From Bog-473 sp963777485 (GTDB lineage: Bacteria > Actinomycetota > Acidimicrobiia > Acidimicrobiales > RAAP-2), in NCBI GenBank assembly GCA_963777485.1, contig CAVZQP010000003.1:1-64000 (forward strand): a stretch of DNA of 64,000 nucleotides. The letters are read 5' to 3'. Positions within the stretch are counted from its first letter, which is position 1. Every line of letters starts with the position of its first letter. Under the pieces are notes generated by a model. It saw nothing but the letters and a program-made list of their open reading frames with translations, searched no databases and was not told the DNA's origin. Made by a program: the position numbers and the translations under genes. Shown piece after piece: positions 16,901 through 25,013 of the stretch.

Positions 16901-17927
16901 GGCTGCGCTTCTTCTGGAGGAGGAGCAGGCCGAGGAGGATCGCCACCAGGTTGACCACGTCGCCGGTCGCGCTGCCGTACCGCGGCAGGTTGAACTGGAA
17001 AAGGCCGCTGGTGATGCCGAGGGCCACGCCGGCGCCGAAGGCCAACGGGAGGTTCTCCATGCCCGCGATGATGGCGGCGGCCAGTGCCGGCAGAATCAGG
17101 GTCGGCCCGGCGCCGGCCGAGATCGTGAGGCCGTTCGACGGCGCGCTCAGCACGGTCGTCAACGCCGCGATGACGCCCGCGATCACCCAGACCAGCGTCG
17201 ACAGCCGCCGCACCGGGATGCCCAGCAGCCGGGCCCGGTCCGAGTTGTCGGCCACCGACCGCACGGCGACACCGGCGTCGGTACGCAGCAGGAACCACCC
17301 CAGCGCGACCAGCACGACCGGGACCGCGATGACGATCAGGAGGTCGTTGCCGTTGAAGGAGTCGGGGAAGATCCGGACCGTACTGCTGCTCAGACCGGTC
17401 GAGAAACCGCCGACGATCGCCGGTCCGTTCAGCCAGCCGGGCACCAGCAACTGGATCCCGCCGAACAGCTGGGCCAGCCCGATCGTCACCACCATGACGA
17501 TCAGGCGCGGCGCCGTGAAGAAGCGCCAACGGATGATGGCGTCGACGAACAGGCCCAGCACCGCGCCGCCTACCAGTGCGATCGCGATGCAGACGCCCCA
17601 CGGCACGTGGTGCGCCAGGTACAGCTCGACGCCGATCGTCGCCGACAGGGCGCCCATGGCGCCGTAGGAGAAGTTGATGACGCGCGAGGCGCGATACGTC
17701 AACACGAGCCCCAGCGCCAGTAGCCCGTTGATCGCGCCGAACTCCGCGCCGACGAGGATCTGCCCCCGTGGCGCGGCGTGCGGCCAGATCGCCGGGATCA
17801 CGAACAAGAGGATCAGCGCCGCCGCGACCGTGACGACGCCGCCGCGCAGGCGCGCCGGCGTGCGGACCCACAGGTTCGTGACCCTGGACCAGATGTCGTG
17901 AACCCGTTCGGGGACGTCGAGGCGCAT
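13965..17927 (-). CDS. single-chain Liv-type ABC importer: LivH-LivM-LivF-LivG fusion
   Basis: This 1320-residue protein joins four subunits that are normally separate. Residues 25-330 are a LivH permease (NGLLALGLVLTYRASRVINFSYGAMGA). Residues 365-665 are a LivM permease (LTGWSGNVSLGQFAFAGVG and LRIRGAYLAAVTLALGVA). Residues about 780-1015 are a LivF ATPase (Walker A GTNGAGKST near 812, LSGGEQQML, LMIDELSLGLAP). Residues about 1062-1300 are a LivG ATPase (GHNGAGKTT near 1092, LSTGTRRIVELA, VLLLDEPSGGVA). A charged linker with an Asn-Gly-Ser repeat joins LivM to LivF. Both ATPases look competent. The binding protein gene starts 44 nt upstream in the transcript. Likely substrates are branched amino acids, amides or small carboxylates. 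Confidence 0.88.
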   Translation of the reverse strand: MRLDVPERVHDIWSRVTNLWVRTPARLRGGVVTVAAALILLFVIPAIWPHAAPRGQILVGAEFGAINGLLALGLVLTYRASRVINFSYGAMGALSATIGVELYLAHHVPWGVCIAIALVGGAVLGLFVDAIIRWRFFTAPRLIVMVVTIGLAQLFGGIQLLVPGWLNGPAIVGGFSTGLSSSTVRIFPDSFNGNDLLIVIAVPVVLVALGWFLLRTDAGVAVRSVADNSDRARLLGIPVRRLSTLVWVIAGVIAALTTVLSAPSNGLTISAGAGPTLILPALAAAIIAGMENLPLAFGAGVALGITSGLFQFNLPRYGSATGDVVNLVAILLGLLLLQKKRSRADDAEETFSATGILKPIPDALRRLPEVVAGRWGAFAIAVGLVVMVPFMFGPGTTLEYTGALVYGMIAISLVVLTGWSGNVSLGQFAFAGVGGVVAGDMIEKANIDLFFCLAAAGAAGALLAVVVGVPALRIRGAYLAAVTLALGVAVNNFFLNPTYFPNIIPQQFTRPVLFGRFDLASNTAMYFLCLAFLVLTILFVQGLRRARSGRVLLATRDNEKAAAAMSVPPVRTKLSGFVLAGAVAGIAGALYAVLLGAVGFNTFDPSYGLVVFSMAVIGGLGSISGVLMGVAFIEVLSFWKPQYQLVFTGFGLLVILLFLPGGLAAGVQSIRDRLLKMVANRRQILVPSLVADKRVELVDHAPEETSLLEHALDEEGDGDRVAALQEGFVPAPATADEDTDQVPAVGAGVGVGRSTNGSNGSNGSNGSNGRVPDTPVALSCDKVEVSYGPVQILFGVDLEVHEGEIVALLGTNGAGKSTLLKGASGLVKVGGGSVRLGDAGIDGQQAESIARKGLSLMPGGRGIFPTLSVEENLRLGTWMVRKDHRAVAEAKERVLDLFPILRQRAHQQAGNLSGGEQQMLSLSMALMVTPKVLMIDELSLGLAPTIVSQLLQVVKGLHESGVTIVVVEQSVNVALELAERAIFLEKGEVRFSGRTVDLLERPDILRSVFIAGAGSVEGTVVTPDAGPTDHHEHTSASSALLVADPHKRIPPSAEAPAILECNGVRKSFGGIAAIQDISLTLRDGEILGLIGHNGAGKTTFFDCVSGFLSLDGGRIRLGGVDIDSWPGYVRAAAGIGRTFQEARLYPSLTVVETIEVALERHLQSRDMIAAGLRLPASLDSEADASSKAEELIELMGLGAFAEKLVGELSTGTRRIVELACVLGQEPGVLLLDEPSGGVAQRETEAMGPLLIRVQQHTGCSILVVEHDMPLLTAICDRMIALELGEVIAEGTPAEVLEHPAVIESYLGTDESTIQRSGVKV
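15622..15664. repeat. 9-bp tandem repeat inside the Liv fusion linker
   Basis: Four perfect copies of CCGTTCGAG plus a partial fifth copy encode an Asn-Gly-Ser repeat, about residue 762 of the fusion protein, between the permease and ATPase halves. The unit is a multiple of three, so a gain or loss of copies would change linker length without a frameshift. Confidence 0.85.
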
Positions 17928-17971
17928 CAGCAGTCAGCCCCCGCCCCAGCCATAGCCCTAGCCGTCATCCG

Positions 17972-19711
17972 CTAGTACGGGAAGCCCTGGGGCAGCGGCA
18001 GCGGGCCGCCGCCGTAGGAGCCGATCTTGGTCCGGGTCTTGGAGAAGACATAAGCCCCCTGTTTGTCGTTGTACGGCGATGTCAGGTTCGGGTTCCAGTA
18101 GATGAAGGTCCAGTCCTCCTGTGGAGTGAAGTGCCCGGCCGGGAAGCCCCACGTCCCGTACAGCGCATTGGGCGCGCCCGCTTGGCTACCCGGATAGGCC
18201 CGCATGCCGCTCTCGAAGCTCTGCGGGGTCAGGTTCGGGCCGGCCATCTGGATCCCGATGGCCATCTCGTACATCTGCGCGTAGATGAGGTCGACCGCGT
18301 TCGCCGGCTCGGAGTTCGGGCTCACCTGCTTGTAGGCGGCGTAGCCGAACGTCTGCTGCTTGGGGAGGGTCGGGCCGTTGAAGCTGACGCCGAAGGCGTG
18401 CGACCATTCGCTCTGCTGGAAGAGCTGGCCCACGATGTCCTGGTCGGTCAGGGCGACGCCCGCCACGACCCATTCGGGCGTGTAGCCCTGTTCGGCCGCC
18501 CGGGAGGTCAGGTAAACGGGGAAGACCGGGTCGCAGCCGCAGAACACCGTCGTGATGCCGTCGTTCTGCAACTGGCTGATGACTGTGGCTGCCTGGCTCG
18601 ACAGCGTCGAGAGGTTCAGCTGGTACTGGATGTTGTCCGCCACCGGATGCCCGGCCGCCGCGGCCTCCTGGACGGCACTCTGCGCCGCCGTCTGGTACCA
18701 CGGGTCGCTCGGGGCGATGATCGCCACCTTGCGCGGCTTCCCTTGCAGGCTGCCGCCGGCGTAGTCGGCGTTCCCAGCCGCCATCGACTTCAGGTTCAGC
18801 TCCTGGGTCGCCGACACGACGTCGTTGGACTCAGTGTCGAGGCTCCACATGTACGGGGCGTACTGGCCCATGAACGCGGCCGACAGGTAGGGCACTCCGA
18901 AGTTCACGACGTGCTGCTGGGAGAGCGCGACACCGTAGGGTTCCGACGCCCCGTTCAGTTCGGCGAACGCGTGCAGCTGCTGGGCGGACGTCACGGCGTC
19001 GGCGTCCGCCTGCTGCTGGCCGCTCCCGAGGAGCTCGTTGGTGATGGAGCCCTGGCCGTTGAAGTACTCGATGTTGAGCTTCCGGCCGTAGAACTGGAAG
19101 TGGGTGTTGAAGTACTGCGCCAGCGCGGTGATCGTGCGCTCGATGTCCGCCGTCGTGTCAACGATGTTGGCCCCGCCGAGCGAGGCGAGCGTCTGCTGGA
19201 AGCTCTCGGAGTCCGACGTGATCCGGTAGGTGACGTTGATCTGCGACGACGACACACCCGCCGACGTACCGCCCCCGTTGTCCCCGGAGAACGAGATGCA
19301 CGGCGGTGAGTACGGGTCACCCGCCACCTGCTGCCCGGCGCATGCGCTCGAGTGGCCGGCGGCCGTCGAACTTGCCGCGGCCCCGCTCGCCTTCGCGCCT
19401 CCGGCGGCGCCGGCCCCGCCCGCCGCGGCGCTCCCGCCCGTCGTCGAGCCGGAGGTCCCCGCCGTGCCGTTGGTCCCGGTGCCCGCGCCGGTCCCGCCCG
19501 TGACCCGTTGCGTCTCGTGCACGACGTCCTGCTGGGGGGCCTTCGTCGGCACCAGCATCGCCATCAGCACGAACGCCACGAGCAGCGCGGCCAGCGGTCC
19601 GTACCCCTTGAGGAGGCGCCCGTTGTTCTTCACCGCTGAGAGCCGCAGCTTGCTGCCGCTGCTCCCGGCGGCAGCGGCGCCCGCGCCCGCGACGTTGCCG
19701 TCTTCGCTCAC
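17972..19711 (-). CDS. membrane-anchored periplasmic-binding-like protein of a Liv-type transporter
   Basis: From GTG 19711, with GGAGGG 6 nt upstream and overlapping the previous stop, the 579-residue protein has a cytosolic head, one helix at 37-56 (GYGPLAALLVAFVLMAMLVP) and a Gly/Ala/Thr-rich stalk. The substrate-binding domain begins near 155 (GVSSSQINVTYRITSD; later GKPRKVAIIAPSDPWYQTAAQSAV and DGITTVFCGCDPVFPVY). It belongs to the type I (LivJ-like) group. Anchoring is by a signal-anchor helix, with no lipobox cysteine near the start. It sits directly before the Liv fusion gene and so should deliver substrate to it. Confidence 0.82.
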   Translation of the reverse strand: MSEDGNVAGAGAAAAGSSGSKLRLSAVKNNGRLLKGYGPLAALLVAFVLMAMLVPTKAPQQDVVHETQRVTGGTGAGTGTNGTAGTSGSTTGGSAAAGGAGAAGGAKASGAAASSTAAGHSSACAGQQVAGDPYSPPCISFSGDNGGGTSAGVSSSQINVTYRITSDSESFQQTLASLGGANIVDTTADIERTITALAQYFNTHFQFYGRKLNIEYFNGQGSITNELLGSGQQQADADAVTSAQQLHAFAELNGASEPYGVALSQQHVVNFGVPYLSAAFMGQYAPYMWSLDTESNDVVSATQELNLKSMAAGNADYAGGSLQGKPRKVAIIAPSDPWYQTAAQSAVQEAAAAGHPVADNIQYQLNLSTLSSQAATVISQLQNDGITTVFCGCDPVFPVYLTSRAAEQGYTPEWVVAGVALTDQDIVGQLFQQSEWSHAFGVSFNGPTLPKQQTFGYAAYKQVSPNSEPANAVDLIYAQMYEMAIGIQMAGPNLTPQSFESGMRAYPGSQAGAPNALYGTWGFPAGHFTPQEDWTFIYWNPNLTSPYNDKQGAYVFSKTRTKIGSYGGGPLPLPQGFPY

Positions 19712-21228
19712 GTCATTCCCTCCACTGCTCCCATCAATCGGTCGCGGCGTCGCTGCCGCAGGTAGTCCCAGACGAACAGCGCCACCACCAGGCCGAGCGA
19801 TGCCAGCCCGATCGGCACCGCGGCGTTCGTGCCGCTGCATCCCCCACCCGACGGCCCCAGGCTCACGCAGGCCGTCGTCTTCGAGATAGGCCCGAGCGAC
19901 TCCTTGGCGCCCGACCCCGACGCCGCGGTCCCCGGCGTGCTGGCGGTGCCCGGCGTGCTCAAGCCCCCCGCGCCGCTCGAACCGGTGAAGGCCCCGAGGC
20001 CGCTGGCGCTGGCGCCCGTGTTCCCGCTCGTCGTGCTGACCGAGGCCGCCGGCCCGCTCGACAACGACGCGCTGCCGAACGGCGACTGCTCCGCCAGGTC
20101 GTTGGTCGACGCCGACGCGCCGCCCATGCTGACGTTGAGGTTGCCGCCGCCGGCCAGCACGCCGATGCCGATGTCACCGACGAGGATCGGGGTGGCGAAA
20201 TTGCAGTTGAGCCCGAGCAGGCCATTGACGATCGCGGAACGCACCGTCTGGACCTGGCCCAGGTTCGTCCCGATGACCTCCTGCCCCAGCGTGTTGTTGT
20301 CGATGCCGACGGTGAGCGGCGAGATCTGCACGGTGCCGTCCTGCAACGTCGACATCGTCGGCCACTGCACGTTCAGACCTACGGGCGACAGCGCTGTGTT
20401 GATCACGTTCAACACCGTCTGCGGGTTGAAGGTCGAGGACGAGGTGAGTTGCGAGGTGTCGATCTTGACTCCGGCGACGGTGAGCGAGCCGATGTTGAAG
20501 GTGCCGGTCGCCGTCGTGGCCGCCCCCGTCTGCTGCGTCGCCGTCCACGTGAGATTGCCGAGCTGGACCGCGCCGTGCGCCAGCGAGATCGACCCGATCT
20601 TCGACGTCGCGGTCGACGTGCGCGTGCTGCCGTTGTCGAGCGCCGTGTGCGAGCTCGACGCCAGGCCCGAGACGGTCAGCAGGCCGCCCGGCACCGTGAT
20701 GTCGGCGACCTGGGTGAGGGAGGTGGCCGACGGCTGCGTGGTGACGACGGCCGATTCGTTGCCGGCACCGACCGGCGACGTCGCCGGCGTGATGGAGCTG
20801 TTCAGCGACTGGTTCCCGTTGACCGACTCGGCCTGCACCGAGGCCGGCACGTCCTTCGGGTTGAGCTCGGGTGGTCCGCCGCTGCAGCCCGCGGCCTCGA
20901 GCGCGGTGCCGATGGCGCCGAGGTCGATCGTCTGCGAGAGCGACTGCGCCTCCATGTTCTGGTAGTCCGAGATGGAGATGCCGAGACTGATCGCGTAGTT
21001 GAGGCCGCCGGTCGTCGGCGCCACCGTGATCGCCTGGGCCTGCGCCGTCGCGTTGCCCGGGACGAAGGACGTGTCGGCACCCGAGTTCGACCCGAACTCG
21101 ACGATGCAGACGGCAGCACCCAGGGCGCACGCGAGGCCGACGCGGAAGGTGGCGGGCGTGTAGCGGCGTTCGCGGAACCGCGTTCTCAGCGACCGTGCTG
21201 GTCGATTCACCCTGCGAGCCCTCCCCAT
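19708..21228 (-). CDS. wall-spanning surface protein with N- and C-terminal membrane segments
   Basis: This 506-residue protein of unknown function has a basic head (RARRVNRPARSLRTRFRERR), a hydrophobic segment (VGLACALGAAVCIVEFG) and a long Ser/Thr/Ala/Gly-rich extracellular part with beta-strand-like repeats (VPGGLLTVSGLASSSH, LGNLTWTATQQTG, GTFNIGSLTVAGVKID). The C-terminus has two cysteines, a helix (VPIGLASLGLVVALFVWDYL) and RQRRRDR. This resembles choice-of-anchor surface proteins. Four bases overlap the binding-protein gene, so the two are coupled, and a role in presenting substrate is inferred only. A GTG at 21210 with GGGAGGG before it is an alternative start. Confidence 0.72.
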   Translation of the reverse strand: MGRARRVNRPARSLRTRFRERRYTPATFRVGLACALGAAVCIVEFGSNSGADTSFVPGNATAQAQAITVAPTTGGLNYAISLGISISDYQNMEAQSLSQTIDLGAIGTALEAAGCSGGPPELNPKDVPASVQAESVNGNQSLNSSITPATSPVGAGNESAVVTTQPSATSLTQVADITVPGGLLTVSGLASSSHTALDNGSTRTSTATSKIGSISLAHGAVQLGNLTWTATQQTGAATTATGTFNIGSLTVAGVKIDTSQLTSSSTFNPQTVLNVINTALSPVGLNVQWPTMSTLQDGTVQISPLTVGIDNNTLGQEVIGTNLGQVQTVRSAIVNGLLGLNCNFATPILVGDIGIGVLAGGGNLNVSMGGASASTNDLAEQSPFGSASLSSGPAASVSTTSGNTGASASGLGAFTGSSGAGGLSTPGTASTPGTAASGSGAKESLGPISKTTACVSLGPSGGGCSGTNAAVPIGLASLGLVVALFVWDYLRQRRRDRLMGAVEGMT

Positions 21229-21524
21229 GGATCTCCGCTTCGATCCTGGGAGTTCAACGATCGTTCGGCTCGTTCCCTACGGGCGACTTTCGTCTGTTCG
21301 GACCTGGAAGGCAGGGCAACCGGCCACGCCGGCACCGCCGGGCCGCTCTCCGGTGGCCGGACGGGGAAAGCCCCAGGCCAAGCCCCCTCGCCATGCCGCC
21401 AGGGCGGCGGCATCGGCCGATCTGTCCCGCCATGGAGAGCCCCACCGCTCCCGCCGCTCATCTCCTGTGCACACCCCCCGCAGGATGCCGCCCCGGACGC
21501 CCGCCCCGGGCGCCGTGACAGTAG
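21229..21524. other. intergenic region with perfect hairpin
   Basis: This gap of about 296 nt lies upstream of the surface-protein/Liv operon and downstream of the HD-domain gene. It holds a stem ATGCCGCC/GGCGGCAT with a 5-nt loop (21393-21413) and several GC-rich partial dyads. It likely contains the operon promoter and leader. I could not match it to a known riboswitch. Confidence 0.4.
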
Positions 21525-22109
21525 TCAATCGCCCCGATCGTTGCGTGGTGGGCGACGGGCGCCTCCGCCCTTGTCCGACACTTCTCGAAGAAGAGGTACC
21601 CACTGGTCCAGGCCGTCAACCCCCAGGCCCTCGACCTTCCCGCGATCGTCGGCACGGCGCAGGGTGACCGCATCGCTCGCCCAGGGTCGGGCCAGGAAGG
21701 CAGCCACTTCGCCCGACGTCAATACGCCGCCTTGGCGTCCGAACGATACGACGCTGTCGCCCGCCAACTTTGCCTTGTAATTGTCGTCGGTCGCGACGAG
21801 ATACCGCTTGGCCTCGACGTGCAGGGCGACGATCTCCGCCACACGATCCCCCAGCGCCACCCGCACGGCCGCCGCCCCGTCGGCGGCGTGCATCTCGTCG
21901 CGCGCTCCCGGCAGGAGTTGGCCGAAGTCGTGCACCAGCCCGGCGACCGCCAGCTCGAGGTCGCCCGGCTCGTCCCGTCGCAAAATCGCCGCCGTCTGCA
22001 ATGCGTGCTCGAGCTGCGTCACCGGCTGGCCCGGGCTCAGCGGACGCCGCTCGCCGCCGGCCAGCACGACCGTGATCTCATCGACGCTCAGCTCCGGCTT
22101 GCGGTGCAC
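21525..22109 (-). CDS. HD-domain protein related to PhnZ-type mixed-valent di-iron oxygenases
   Basis: From the GTG at 22109 the protein has 194 residues. Its motif order matches the PhnZ/TmpB branch of HD proteins: QLEHALQTA (H35), GLVHDFGQLL (H60-D61), MHAADGAAAV (H74) and IVALHVEAKRYL (H97, K101). FGRQGGVLTSGEVAAF and LRRADDRGKVEGL follow. In PhnZ the metal ligands oxidise 2-amino-1-hydroxyethylphosphonate, and the AKRYL segment is conserved. No phosphonate transport or lyase gene is nearby, so the substrate is open. The frame extends to 22166, but that extension reaches into the region upstream of the divergent sulfotransferase and is not family-like. Confidence 0.72.
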   Translation of the reverse strand: MHRKPELSVDEITVVLAGGERRPLSPGQPVTQLEHALQTAAILRRDEPGDLELAVAGLVHDFGQLLPGARDEMHAADGAAAVRVALGDRVAEIVALHVEAKRYLVATDDNYKAKLAGDSVVSFGRQGGVLTSGEVAAFLARPWASDAVTLRRADDRGKVEGLGVDGLDQWVPLLREVSDKGGGARRPPRNDRGD

Positions 22110-22186
22110 CCGGCCATTCTCCCCCGTTGCAGGTACGGTGGCGCGTGCCCTGGTCTCCACCCTCACGCAGCTCCTGGACCGACAAG

Positions 22187-23374
22187 ATGGTGTCGCTCGG
22201 CCGTGGTCTGGGCGACGACGGACGTTCCCTCGTCTCGCTTCGAGCCGAGGATCTGCGCGCCGCCGCTACCACCACGACGGGTCTCGACGACTTCGGCGAC
22301 ACCTGGTGGGAGGAGCCCTTCACCCGCCTTTGCGCCTCCCTCGACGGCGAAGCGCGCCTCCATCTGCCCGGCCGACTGCGTACCCGCGGCGAGCTCCAGC
22401 TGATCCTCCAGAACCGGCTGCGCATGGTCGACCTCTGGAAGAAGGAGCCCGCGGTGCTGCGCGAACGGATCCACGGGCCGATCGTCGTTACCGGCTTCGG
22501 ACGCTCCGGCACCACGTTGTTGCACGAGCTGCTGGCCTGCGATCCTGACAACCGGCCACCACTCCTCTGGGAGCTCCTGCACACCGTCCCCCACGACGAT
22601 GCCGCCGGTGACCTCTGCGACGACGAGATCAAGCTCATGGACGAGATGGTCCCCGCCTTCACCGACATGCACGAGAACGGCGGGCGGCTGCCGACCGAAT
22701 GCATCTTCTCGTTCGCGCATCAGTTCTCGAGCGACATCTTCACGGGCCTGTACAACGTGGCGGAGTACACCGTGTGGCGCAGCGGAGTCGACCAGGCGCC
22801 GATCTACGACTGGCACAAGCGCCACCTCCAGACGCTGCAATGGGTGGCCGACCGCCCGACCACGCGCTGGGTCGTGAAGGCGCCCTCACATATCTCCGCA
22901 TTGCCCCTCCTCTTCTCCACATACCCCGACGCCCGGGTCGTGCTCATGCACCGCGACCCGCTGCGCGTCATCGGGTCGCTTTCCGACCTCATGGCCACAC
23001 TGCACTTCATGCACTCGGACCACGTCGACCACGCCGTGTTGGTCGAGTTCATGGCGATGGGCATGGAGATGCAGATGGACCCGGTGTCGGCCGAACGCGA
23101 CGCCGGCGCCGTACCCAACGACCAGATCGCCGACGTCCTCTACAAAGAGCTGGTAGCCGACCCTCTGGGCGTCATCGAGCGGCTCTACGCGTCGTGGGAC
23201 CTCCCACTGACACCCCTCTTCCGCGCCTCACTCGATGCGTACCTGGCCGCGAGGCACACCAACCGCACCGGCGGACACGACTACTCGTTCGCCGACACCG
23301 GGCTTGACCTCCCCACGCACCGAGCGCTCGTTGCGCCCTACCAGGAGCGCTACGGCGTGCCCTCCGAGGTCTGA
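22187..23374 (+). CDS. sulfotransferase family protein
   Basis: This 395-residue cytosolic enzyme should transfer sulfate from PAPS. The 5'-phosphosulfate loop is VTGFGRSGTTLLHELL (residues 101-116), and the 3'-phosphate region is ARVVLMHRDPLRVIGSL. The segment TRWVVKAPSHISALPLL is typical of the large bacterial Sulfotransfer_3 group found in Actinobacteria and proteobacteria. The acceptor is unknown, but neighbours in lipid metabolism make a hydroxylated lipid or sterol plausible. ATG 22187 was chosen; an upstream TTG at 22127 gives a poor extension. The VOC gene follows one base after the stop. Confidence 0.82.
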   Translation: MVSLGRGLGDDGRSLVSLRAEDLRAAATTTTGLDDFGDTWWEEPFTRLCASLDGEARLHLPGRLRTRGELQLILQNRLRMVDLWKKEPAVLRERIHGPIVVTGFGRSGTTLLHELLACDPDNRPPLLWELLHTVPHDDAAGDLCDDEIKLMDEMVPAFTDMHENGGRLPTECIFSFAHQFSSDIFTGLYNVAEYTVWRSGVDQAPIYDWHKRHLQTLQWVADRPTTRWVVKAPSHISALPLLFSTYPDARVVLMHRDPLRVIGSLSDLMATLHFMHSDHVDHAVLVEFMAMGMEMQMDPVSAERDAGAVPNDQIADVLYKELVADPLGVIERLYASWDLPLTPLFRASLDAYLAARHTNRTGGHDYSFADTGLDLPTHRALVAPYQERYGVPSEV

Positions 23375-23375
23375 G

Positions 23376-23783
23376 ATGGACTGGAAGATCGAACAGATCG
23401 TGGTTCCCGTTGCGGACGTCGACCGGGCGAAGTGGTTCTACGAGTCGGTCGGCTTTCACGTAGACGTCGACCACCGCGCGGGCGAGGAGTTCCGGGTCGT
23501 CCAGCTGACACCTCCGGGATCGGCTTGCTCGATCGCGGTGATGAAGAACGAGACGGCCGCCGGCACGCTTCAGGGCCTCCACCTCGTTGTGCGCGACATC
23601 GACGCGGCGTTGTCACAGCTCCGCGATGCAGGCGTCGCCAGCAGTGACCTGTTTCACTTCGTCGAGGGCGTCCAGACCAACGGCCCGGGTCCCGAGCGGA
23701 CCGACTACGAGACGTTCCTCTCCTTCAGCGACCCCGACTGCAATAGCTGGCTCGTCCAGGAGGTGCCCAGCCGGCCGAACTGA
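23376..23783 (+). CDS. VOC (glyoxalase/bleomycin-resistance fold) protein
   Basis: This 135-residue protein has two beta-alpha-beta-beta-beta modules. It opens with IEQIVVPVADVDRAKWFYESVGF, continues with HRAGEEFRVVQLTPPGSACSIAVM, and has a second module at LQGLHLVVRDIDAALSQLRDAGV ending in SFSDPDCNSWLVQEV. The expected metal positions are partly unusual (the first strand has Q rather than H), so it may be a binding protein or a metal enzyme of unknown substrate. It starts one base after the sulfotransferase stop and is clearly co-transcribed with it. Confidence 0.78.
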   Translation: MDWKIEQIVVPVADVDRAKWFYESVGFHVDVDHRAGEEFRVVQLTPPGSACSIAVMKNETAAGTLQGLHLVVRDIDAALSQLRDAGVASSDLFHFVEGVQTNGPGPERTDYETFLSFSDPDCNSWLVQEVPSRPN

Positions 23784-23802
23784 GCGGCCCGGGATTTGAC
23801 TG

Positions 23803-24945
23803 TCAGAGATCAGCGGCCTTGACCACCTCAGCGGTAGGATGGGGCGGCCCGTCCGCCAAGATCCAACGCACAATCATGTAGCCCTCGAGCCGCCCCCCGG
23901 TGTCCAGCCAATTGTCGACGTTAGGTCCGGGGTTCTTCGGCGCGACGACCAGGCGCCACGATCCGTCGTCCGAGCGCTTGGCCCTCTTGTTGTTCAAGTT
24001 CGTTGTGGTGTAGCGATAGTCGAAACTCTCCATCCACGGTGACGTCAACGTCAGTCCCCAGTAGAGGAACTGCTTGTCCGGCTCGAGCACGGTGATCACG
24101 AGCGCCTCGTCTTCAGTCAACTCGAAGCGACCGCCGTGGTACGTCATCTCGGCGTTGGTGTGCGTCCGCACCTCGTCCTCTTGTGCGGCGATGTGCGCAG
24201 ACCCAGCCTGTCCACCGAAAGAGTTGAGGTTTGGGGCCGCGTCGTGCCACATCTGCAGGGCCGTGTTGCCCACAAAGGTCAGGAACATGGCGGCAAACTC
24301 GAGCTTCGGTGCGAGCTCGTCCACTGAGAGCAGTGGGGGCGGCACAACTTCGCCCGGTTCCGACACAAGCTCCATCCGCAGATCGGCGAGCTTCTCGTTG
24401 CGTTTGTCGAAATGAGTTGCCCTGAACGCCAGCTGCGCCGTGCCCGGCTCGAGGACCACGGCGTTGCGCGGCCGCGGATCGGGCATCTTGTCCGCCGGTG
24501 CGATGAGGATGTCGACCTCCCCGTTGGGACCGAGCTCGAACTCGTCGATGTTGGTCTGCGTTTGGGTGCCCGTCCGTCCCCCGACCGCTCCTTGCCCGAA
24601 GGCCGTCCCGAACGTCATCCCCAGGTAGGCGGACTCGCCACGGAGCCCGAGCATGCGATAGCTGCGGGTGTCGTCGAGCACGCAGAAGAGATAGTTGGTG
24701 TCGGGGTTGTCGACCAGCAGTTTCTTGTACTCGTTCTGCAGCGTGAAGATCTGAGGATGGAGCGGATCTGAGCCTTCGACGATCCAATCCAGGGCGAGGC
24801 GCGACAGCCGGGTCACCCACCGGTATCCCTCGGCCAGGTCCACCTCGCTCTCCGGCACTCCGGTGGCCTGGCGCACCACGTCGAGGGCGGCCGTCTGCGC
24901 CTGGAGCCAGGCGTCGAATGCTGCGTTGAGGCGGTCATCCTGCAT
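23803..24945 (-). CDS. DUF1214 domain protein
   Basis: The 380-residue protein ends in a DUF1214 domain: FLYWGLTLTSPWMESFDYRYT, then GSWRLVVAPKNPGPNVDNWLDTGG and LEGYMIVRWILADG, the usual closing pattern. The N-terminal half (FTLQNEYKKLLVDNPDTNYLF, then YRMLGLRGESAYLGMTFG) is the common companion region. Such proteins are frequent near lipid, steroid or xenobiotic catabolism genes; no reaction is established. There is no signal peptide. It is divergent from the acyl-CoA dehydrogenase gene across 68 nt, so the two may share a control region. Confidence 0.8.
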   Translation of the reverse strand: MQDDRLNAAFDAWLQAQTAALDVVRQATGVPESEVDLAEGYRWVTRLSRLALDWIVEGSDPLHPQIFTLQNEYKKLLVDNPDTNYLFCVLDDTRSYRMLGLRGESAYLGMTFGTAFGQGAVGGRTGTQTQTNIDEFELGPNGEVDILIAPADKMPDPRPRNAVVLEPGTAQLAFRATHFDKRNEKLADLRMELVSEPGEVVPPPLLSVDELAPKLEFAAMFLTFVGNTALQMWHDAAPNLNSFGGQAGSAHIAAQEDEVRTHTNAEMTYHGGRFELTEDEALVITVLEPDKQFLYWGLTLTSPWMESFDYRYTTTNLNNKRAKRSDDGSWRLVVAPKNPGPNVDNWLDTGGRLEGYMIVRWILADGPPHPTAEVVKAADL

Positions 24946-25013
24946 GGAGCCGCACGCTACCGGCGTTGGGGCCGAGTCGCCCGCTTCCTGACGCGCCCGG
25001 TAGCTTTCCGTTC

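Noticed and set aside
21229..21524. Possible cyclic-di-GMP or cyclic-di-AMP riboswitch leader upstream of the surface-protein operon.
   Set aside because: GC-rich stems exist, but the conserved core nucleotides of these riboswitches could not be found.
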